Source of the DNA: Desulfobacteraceae bacterium
Lineage (GTDB): Bacteria; Desulfobacterota; DSM-4660; Desulfatiglandales; Desulfatiglandaceae
DNA: 9,970 nt
NCBI GenBank assembly: GCA_030597505.1
Contig: JAUVRS010000071.1
Location: 1-9,970 of the forward strand
Direction: 5' to 3'
Shown here piece after piece: positions 5,629-9,970 of this stretch. Both the position numbers and the translations under genes were made by a program. Every line of letters begins with the position of its first letter. The first letter of the stretch is position 1. The notes below the pieces were generated by a model that saw only the letters and a program-made list of their open reading frames with translations, ran no database searches and had not been told where the DNA came from.

Positions 5629-6645
5629 CTATCCCATCTGATCGTCAATGGCCCGTTTCAGGTCCTTTGTACTGACAGCCGAGGTCCCCACCTCACCCAC
5701 AACGATGCCCGCGGCGAAATTCGAGACAATCGCTGCATATCTCAAGTCCAGGCCGACGGCCAGCCCCAGAGAAAAGGAGGCAATAACCGTGTCACCGGCA
5801 CCCGTGACGTCGTAAACCTTCTTGGCATGTGTGGGGATATGAGTGATATCTCCCCCATTTTCAAAGAGAGTCATTCCCTCTTTGCCTTGAGTGATGAGGA
5901 CCGAACGGCAATCGAGTTCTCTCAGTAAGTGTCTCCCCGCACGATCGAGGGTTTCCTTGTCCAAGACCTCAAACCGGCAAAAGGTGCCTGCCTCGTAATG
6001 GTTGGGGGTAATTACATCCACACCATAATAGTATTCAAAATTGCCCGTCTTTGGATCAACCGCAATAACAGTGGCGTCGTCTTGGACCAGCTCCCGTAGG
6101 CCTTTCATCAGTGGGGCAGAAATAACCCCCTTGCCGTAGTCAGAAACGACAATTGCATCAATGCTGTCCAGACTTTTTTCTACAAAGCCGAGGAGCTTTT
6201 GTATGCTCTCAGGTCTGATATCTGATCGGCTTTCCCGATCAAAACGGACCACCTGCTGGTTCCGGGCAACGACCCTTGTCTTTATGCTTGTCGGTCTATC
6301 TTCTTCAGTGATGATTCCCTCTGATGTAAGGTGTAGTTTTTTTATCTCATTGAGGATTTTTCGTCCGGGTCTGTCTTTTCCGATCACACCACAGAGAACG
6401 GGTGTTGCCCCCAGGGTTGCAATATTCCGGATTACATTGGCTGCCCCGCCAAGCATCCTGGTCTCCCTTTTGACTTCAACTACCGGTACAGGTGCCTCAG
6501 GAGAAATCCGGGTGACATTGCCCCAGAAATACTCGTCCAGGATGATATCACCGATTACAAGGACCTTGGCCTCTACGAATTTATCTATATATCCTTTTAG
6601 GAGGTGATTGTCATAATGATGTGTGATTGTCTTTAAACGGCTCAA
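5629..6645 (-). CDS. rfaE1: D-glycero-beta-D-manno-heptose-7-phosphate kinase (stand-alone RfaE1/HldA)
   Basis: This PfkB/ribokinase-family kinase phosphorylates heptose 7-phosphate at C1 with ATP, a step to ADP-heptose for LPS inner core, in the cytosol. In the 338-aa form given here, VLVIGDIILDEYFWGNVTRI begins the domain at about residue 28. RISPEAPVPVVEV, typical of heptose kinases, follows at about 46-58. GGAANV is at 66-71, TPNHYEA at 213-219 and the ATP/anion-hole motif DVTGAGDT at 279-286, with Asp285 the expected base. It stops after the kinase domain, so the nucleotidyltransferase half of bifunctional HldE is absent and RfaE2 must be encoded elsewhere. The start is set at TTG 6645 because AAGGAG lies 9 nt upstream. 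A GTG at 6666 would add 7 residues (345 aa) but would place that ribosome site inside the gene. Confidence 0.9.
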   Translation of the reverse strand: MSRLKTITHHYDNHLLKGYIDKFVEAKVLVIGDIILDEYFWGNVTRISPEAPVPVVEVKRETRMLGGAANVIRNIATLGATPVLCGVIGKDRPGRKILNEIKKLHLTSEGIITEEDRPTSIKTRVVARNQQVVRFDRESRSDIRPESIQKLLGFVEKSLDSIDAIVVSDYGKGVISAPLMKGLRELVQDDATVIAVDPKTGNFEYYYGVDVITPNHYEAGTFCRFEVLDKETLDRAGRHLLRELDCRSVLITQGKEGMTLFENGGDITHIPTHAKKVYDVTGAGDTVIASFSLGLAVGLDLRYAAIVSNFAAGIVVGEVGTSAVSTKDLKRAIDDQMG

Positions 6646-6654
6646 CAGCGGTGT

Positions 6655-6660
6655 CTCCTT
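6655..6660 (-). promoter_or_regulatory. Ribosome binding site of rfaE1
   Basis: AAGGAG on the minus strand stands 9 nt before TTG 6645. The upstream GTG at 6666 has only a weak AGAAG ahead of it, so this site favours the shorter protein with a TTG start. Confidence 0.6.
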
Positions 6661-6695
6661 CCTCACAAACTTCTTGTTTAAAATTTATCGCCAAT

Positions 6696-6724
6696 TGTAT
6701 ATCATCCTAACCTTTCATTGTCCA
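6696..6724 (-). promoter_or_regulatory. Candidate sigma70 promoter for rfaE1
   Basis: On the minus strand, TGGACA (6719-6724, 5/6 to the -35 consensus) is followed after exactly 17 nt by TATACA (6696-6701, 4/6 to the -10 consensus). The predicted start of transcription, near 6689, leaves a leader of about 40 nt before the TTG start. Prediction from consensus only. Confidence 0.4.
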
Positions 6725-6807
6725 TACAGATGTCTTTTTGTTGACCTTCCACGCTCAGAGAGGGGACAATTGCCTTTTGACCATTGAAAATTCAGATTTT
6801 AGTGATT

Positions 6808-6832
6808 AAAGTCCCCGTTTATATTGGACTTT
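6808..6832. promoter_or_regulatory. Perfect 7-bp dyad upstream of trkA (possible operator)
   Basis: AAAGTCC (6808-6814) and GGACTTT (6826-6832) form a perfect inverted repeat around an 11-nt AT-rich centre containing TATATT (6820-6825), a -10-like hexamer. The dyad ends 22 nt before the trkA ribosome site. It could be an operator over the trkA promoter or a leader hairpin. No good -35 accompanies TATATT. Two TTGACC copies at 6741 and 6777 are the other -35-like sequences in this divergent intergenic region. Confidence 0.25.
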
Positions 6833-6868
6833 GCAATTCCGGGACATTGATTTCGGAGGAAAATTCAG

Positions 6869-8227
6869 GTGAAAATCATCATTGTGGGCGCGGGCGAAGT
6901 GGGTTTCCATATCGCCAGGAGACTTTCTGAAGAAAATCAGGATGTAGTCCTTATTGACAAAGACTATGAACAAATAAAGAGGATAAATGAAAACCTTGAT
7001 GTTCATGCGATTTTGGGTTCTGGAACAAGCCCCAGGGTGCTTAGAGAATCTGTGATCGAACACGCAGATATGCTGGTGGCCGCGACGGATAGCGACGAGG
7101 TAAACCTGATCTCTTGCATGCTGGCCAGAAATTTTAACCCATATATGGTCAAAGTGGCCAGGATAAGAAACCCAGAGTATATAGAGGAAGAGGGGTTCCT
7201 GACCCATGATCTCCTGGGAATAGATCACATTATCAATCCTCGTTCGGTCATGGTCCGTACGATTTTGAATCTGATGGAGGTCCCTGGTGCCTCTGAGGTA
7301 ATTGATTTTGTCGGAGGTCAAGTAAAGCTCATCGGGTTTACGGTGGCGGAAGAGTTTCCCTTTAGAGGCCGGAAATTGCTCTCACTCAGAAATCTGGAAG
7401 AAAAATTGCTTATTGGGGCTATCGTCAGAAATAACCAGGTTATGATTCCAAGGGGCACAGACAGTATCCAGAGAGACGACTTGATCTATGTGGTGGTAAG
7501 GAGTGACGAGCTTGATCATGTCCTCGAACTTTTCAACCTCAAGGCGGAGACCCTGAGGAGGGTGGTCATTGTGGGGGGCGGTGAAACAGCCATGGCCTTG
7601 GCCGCCGCCCTTGATCATAGTAAGATTAGTGCAAAGATCATTGACAAGGATAGCGAGAGATGCGCGCTTTTATCTGAGAAACTGGAACGAGTAACCGTGA
7701 TCAATGGCGACGGGGCTGACAAGGATCTGCTTCAGGAAGAAAACATCAAGGATGTTGATTTCCTGGTTGCCCTTACCGGCGACGAAGCAAGCAATATCCT
7801 GATGTCACTCCTTGCAAAAGGGCTTGGTGTGAAACGGACGATCACACGCGTCAGCAAATTGAGTTACATCCCCCTTGTTTCGGCTATTGGAATCGAGACG
7901 GTGGTGAGCCCGCGGCTTTCTGCGGTTAGGGCAATCCTCCAGTATATTAGACGTGGCAAGATTATTTCTGTGACCCCCCTCAAGGGAGAACATGCGGAGG
8001 CGATCGAGGCCGAGGCCCTTGAGACCTCTGATATCGTCAATGTTCCCCTTTCAAAAGTAAAATTTCCAAAAGGCGCGATTGTAGGCGCGATCGTACGCGG
8101 CGAAAAGGTCATCATTCCCCGTGGAGATAGCGTAATCCTGCCAAAAGACCACCTGATTATATTTTGCCTGAAGCCCGTGGTGCCAAAGCTGGAAAAGTTT
8201 CTTACCGTCAAACTGGAATATTTCTGA
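6869..8227 (+). CDS. trkA: Trk system potassium uptake regulatory subunit TrkA
   Basis: TrkA is the cytosolic, nucleotide-binding gating subunit that assembles under the TrkH potassium channel. The 452-aa product is the full double-RCK form. The first RCK_N Rossmann unit has GAGEVG (7-12) with Asp30 at the end of beta-2. RCK_C follows at about 142-225. The second RCK_N has GGGETA (236-241) with Asp259, and the second RCK_C lies at about 365-447 and contains GAIVRGEKVIIPRGD (402-416 region). The first RCK_C holds a parallel GAIVRNNQVMIPRGTD. Length agrees with E. coli TrkA (458 aa). The start is GTG 6869, with GGAGGA at 6855-6860 and an 8-nt spacer, and it places the GxGxxG motif right at the N-terminus. 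Its TGA shares one base with the trkH ATG, so the two are translationally coupled. Confidence 0.96.
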   Translation: MKIIIVGAGEVGFHIARRLSEENQDVVLIDKDYEQIKRINENLDVHAILGSGTSPRVLRESVIEHADMLVAATDSDEVNLISCMLARNFNPYMVKVARIRNPEYIEEEGFLTHDLLGIDHIINPRSVMVRTILNLMEVPGASEVIDFVGGQVKLIGFTVAEEFPFRGRKLLSLRNLEEKLLIGAIVRNNQVMIPRGTDSIQRDDLIYVVVRSDELDHVLELFNLKAETLRRVVIVGGGETAMALAAALDHSKISAKIIDKDSERCALLSEKLERVTVINGDGADKDLLQEENIKDVDFLVALTGDEASNILMSLLAKGLGVKRTITRVSKLSYIPLVSAIGIETVVSPRLSAVRAILQYIRRGKIISVTPLKGEHAEAIEAEALETSDIVNVPLSKVKFPKGAIVGAIVRGEKVIIPRGDSVILPKDHLIIFCLKPVVPKLEKFLTVKLEYF

Positions 8228-9675
8228 TGCATTTGCGGGTCATAACGCGATTTGTTGCCATACTGGTCTTTTTCCTGGGCATTTCCATGTTCGGCCCCCT
8301 GCTGGTCTCGGTTATCTTTAGGGATGGCAGTAGCCCGGCCCTTCTTGCCTCCGCTCTAATCACATCCTCAGCGGGCTTGTTGCTGTTTATTTCGACCAGG
8401 AGCCAGACAAATAAGCATTTGAACCACCGCGATGGCGTTGCCATTGTAACCCTTGGGTGGGTAGTGGCAGGATTGTTCGGAACTCTCCCTTATCTCTTTT
8501 CAGGTGTTATTCCCGATTTTACCAACGCCTATTTTGAATCCATCTCTGGCTTTACCACCACGGGGGCCAGTATCCTGACGGATATAGAGTCTCTTCCGGA
8601 AGGCATCCTTCTCTGGAGAAGCCAGACCCAGTGGTTTGGTGGCATGGGGATTATTGTTTTTTCAATAGCTATTTTGCCCTTTCTGGGGGTTGGAGGCATG
8701 CAACTTTACAAGGCAGAAATTCCCAGCCCGGTGGTGGACAAACTAAAACCGAGGATCTCAGAGACGGCAAAAACGTTGTGGAAGGTTTATCTGTTGATCA
8801 CGGTAGTAGAGATTATCCTGCTTTTTGCGGGAGGCATGTCCTTTTTCGATGCTGTTTCCCACGCCTTTTGCACCATGCCAACAGGCGGGTTTTCCACAAA
8901 AAATGCCAGCATCGCCTACTTTAACAGCCCGTACGTTGACGGTGTTGTTGTCCTGTTTATGATACTTGCCGGGATCAATTTTTCGCTTCACTACCGGCTT
9001 ATAAAGGGAGACTTCAAGACCTTTGGCAAGGATTCTGAGTGTCGTACCTTTCTGATCCTTGTGGGTCTATTTGTCTTGGTCTTAACACTGGATATTTATG
9101 GGACTGTTTACAGGTCCTTGTCCGAGGCGTTCCGCTATGGGGCATTCCAGGTGAGTTCCATTATCACGACCACCGGTTTTGTAACGGCCGATTACGGGAC
9201 GTGGCCTGCCTTATCCCAGTTGATCCTGTTGACTTGTATGTTCCTCGGGGCCATGGCGGGTTCCACCGGAGGAGGCATGAAGACCATGAGAGTCATGGTA
9301 ATCATAAGACATGGCTACCAGCAGGTGTTTCGCATCATCCATCCCCACGCCGTTACCACGGTAAAACTGGGTGGCAGACCCGTGCCACAGGATGTGTTGA
9401 GCAGCATCTGGGGGTTTTTTATGCTTTATCTGGGGCTTTTTGTTGTGGCCACTTTTATTATGGCATTTCTGGGGCTCGATATGGTGTCGGCCATGTCCTC
9501 GGTGGCCGCGTCTATAGGGAATATAGGCCCCGGTCTGGGTATGGTGGGTCCCACAAACAACTATCTTTCTATCCCCACGGTCGGGAAATGGGTGTTGATG
9601 TTTTGTATGCTTCTAGGTCGGCTGGAGATCTATACGGTGATGGTCTTACTTATGCCTGAATTCTGGAAAAAATAA
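8227..9675 (+). CDS. trkH: Trk system potassium uptake protein TrkH
   Basis: TrkH is the inner-membrane K+ channel subunit of the Trk/Ktr/HKT superfamily. The 482-aa length matches E. coli TrkH (483). Four pore-loop filter segments are visible in order: SGFTTTGAS (107-115), MPTGGFST (217-224), ITTTGFVT (313-320) and SIGNIGPGLG (429-438), each with its filter glycine. The intramembrane-loop signature AGSTGGGMKTMR (344-355) lies after the third filter, as in known structures. Many hydrophobic helices fill the remainder, starting at about residue 8. The ATG at 8227 overlaps the trkA stop (TGATG). A longer upstream frame would lie inside trkA and adds nothing recognisable. With TrkA next to it, this is a complete, apparently functional K+ uptake system. 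No separate TrkG or TrkE-like gene is seen here. Confidence 0.96.
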   Translation: MHLRVITRFVAILVFFLGISMFGPLLVSVIFRDGSSPALLASALITSSAGLLLFISTRSQTNKHLNHRDGVAIVTLGWVVAGLFGTLPYLFSGVIPDFTNAYFESISGFTTTGASILTDIESLPEGILLWRSQTQWFGGMGIIVFSIAILPFLGVGGMQLYKAEIPSPVVDKLKPRISETAKTLWKVYLLITVVEIILLFAGGMSFFDAVSHAFCTMPTGGFSTKNASIAYFNSPYVDGVVVLFMILAGINFSLHYRLIKGDFKTFGKDSECRTFLILVGLFVLVLTLDIYGTVYRSLSEAFRYGAFQVSSIITTTGFVTADYGTWPALSQLILLTCMFLGAMAGSTGGGMKTMRVMVIIRHGYQQVFRIIHPHAVTTVKLGGRPVPQDVLSSIWGFFMLYLGLFVVATFIMAFLGLDMVSAMSSVAASIGNIGPGLGMVGPTNNYLSIPTVGKWVLMFCMLLGRLEIYTVMVLLMPEFWKK

Positions 9676-9743
9676 GGTAAGTTCTCAATAAGTTCGGGCA
9701 CCGTGGGGTTCGGGTATTTCTCCCGGACTTATTGAGAAGTTAC
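9667..9743 (-). terminator. Long palindrome between trkH and amrS; likely terminator for the minus strand
   Basis: The arms 9677-9698 and 9722-9743 (22 nt each) pair at 20 Watson-Crick positions plus one G-T pair and one mismatch, around a 23-nt loop. The shared core reads CTCAATAAGT. Read on the minus strand, the stem is followed by CTTATTTTTT (9676-9667), which fits an intrinsic terminator for amrS, although the loop is long. On the + strand no T-tract follows, so termination of trkH is less certain. The stem is longer than a terminator needs, so it may also be a dispersed palindromic repeat serving as a terminator. Confidence 0.5.
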
Positions 9744-9772
9744 GAGGTAAGTGGCGCAAGGTTTCTCCGGGA

Positions 9773-9970
9773 TTAGGTTCTTTTGGATGAGACCGGGAAG
9801 TTGCCCCACCTTCCCGGGATAGATGTCCCACAAAACCGGCAATGACCGTTTTTAATGTTGAATTCCGTGATTAGATAGCCTTTTCTTCCGATGATGATCC
9901 TGTGGCAATTGTGGCAATAGGTCTGTGTCCCCGCATGCCCTGGGACGTTACCCAAATAAACGTATCGAAT
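9773..9970 (-). CDS. amrS: AmmeMemoRadiSam system radical SAM enzyme, C-terminal part (5' end outside window)
   Basis: Only the last 65 codons are visible; the frame is open to the right edge, so the start and the radical SAM core (CxxxCxxC cluster site) are outside. The visible part begins IRYVYLGNVPGHAGTQTYC. It carries two cysteine pairs, CHNC (visible residues 19-22) and CRFC (44-47), followed by GTSIPGRW. This resembles the C-terminal zinc-ribbon-like tail of AmrS proteins, formerly annotated as pyruvate formate-lyase activating enzyme homologues. AmrS occurs with AMMECR1 and Memo domain proteins in a system whose product is not well established. The gene converges on trkH. The final residues after GRW (GNFPVSSKRT) are less conserved. 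Assignment is by motif from a short fragment, hence moderate-high confidence. Confidence 0.8.
   Translation of the reverse strand: MRYVYLGNVPGHAGTQTYCHNCHRIIIGRKGYLITEFNIKNGHCRFCGTSIPGRWGNFPVSSKRT

Noticed and set aside
5611..5638. GATGGG/CCCATC hairpin with a run of seven T as a terminator for rfaE1
   Set aside because: On the minus strand the tract after the hairpin is A, not T; on the + strand the T-run precedes the stem. It cannot act as a canonical intrinsic terminator in either direction.
6806..7321. 171-codon minus ORF opposite trkA
   Set aside because: Antisense shadow covering the trkA Rossmann domain; no recognisable motif.
9039..9659. 206-codon ORF in another + frame within trkH
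   Set aside because: Shadow of trkH; composition is Gly/His/Arg-rich with no domain, and trkH is intact across the same bases.
9793..9817. CCGGGAAG/CTTCCCGG hairpin near the right edge
   Set aside because: It lies inside the amrS coding sequence and has no T-run; likely a by-product of coding sequence.

Overview
The window looks like chromosomal housekeeping sequence from a Gram-negative bacterium, most likely a deltaproteobacterium in the broad sense (Desulfobacterota). Three things suggest this: an ADP-heptose (LPS) pathway kinase, a yicC-remA-gmk cluster next to a DUF4416 gene, and a nearby AmmeMemoRadiSam radical SAM gene. The lineage is inferred from gene content and not from a marker phylogeny. 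No rRNA, tRNA, CRISPR array, transposase or phage gene was seen.

Layout. Bases 1-381 hold the C-terminal part of argC (+). After a 232-bp gap comes a compact pair, tatD-maf (+, 4 bp apart), which converges on a minus-strand block with only 10 bp between stop codons. Read in its transcription direction (right to left), that block is DUF4416 gene, yicC, remA, gmk, rlmB. DUF4416 and yicC overlap by 8 bp, remA and gmk are 2 bp apart, and rlmB follows gmk after about 107 bp. A 374-bp gene-free stretch (5255-5628) holds a 268-bp element bounded by inverted arms made of GTTCA/TGAAC heptad-like repeats. Upstream of it on the minus strand is a stand-alone heptose-7-phosphate kinase (rfaE1/hldA). A divergent intergenic region of about 220 bp then leads into trkA-trkH (+, 1-nt overlap), encoding a complete Trk potassium uptake system. 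The right edge has a long palindrome and the 3' end of a convergent amrS gene (-).

Functions. The minus-strand block combines nucleotide metabolism (Gmk), RNA processing or modification (YicC, RlmB), a RemA-type putative DNA-binding regulator and an uncharacterised DUF4416 protein. The plus-strand genes cover arginine synthesis, TatD-type hydrolysis, Maf nucleotide-pool sanitation and K+ uptake.

I found no convincing new multi-gene system. The items most worth a second look are the GTTCA inverted-repeat element with a 42-codon basic ORF inside it, the RemA homologue that keeps the arginines known to matter in Bacillus, the DUF4416-YicC overlap, and the palindrome between trkH and amrS.
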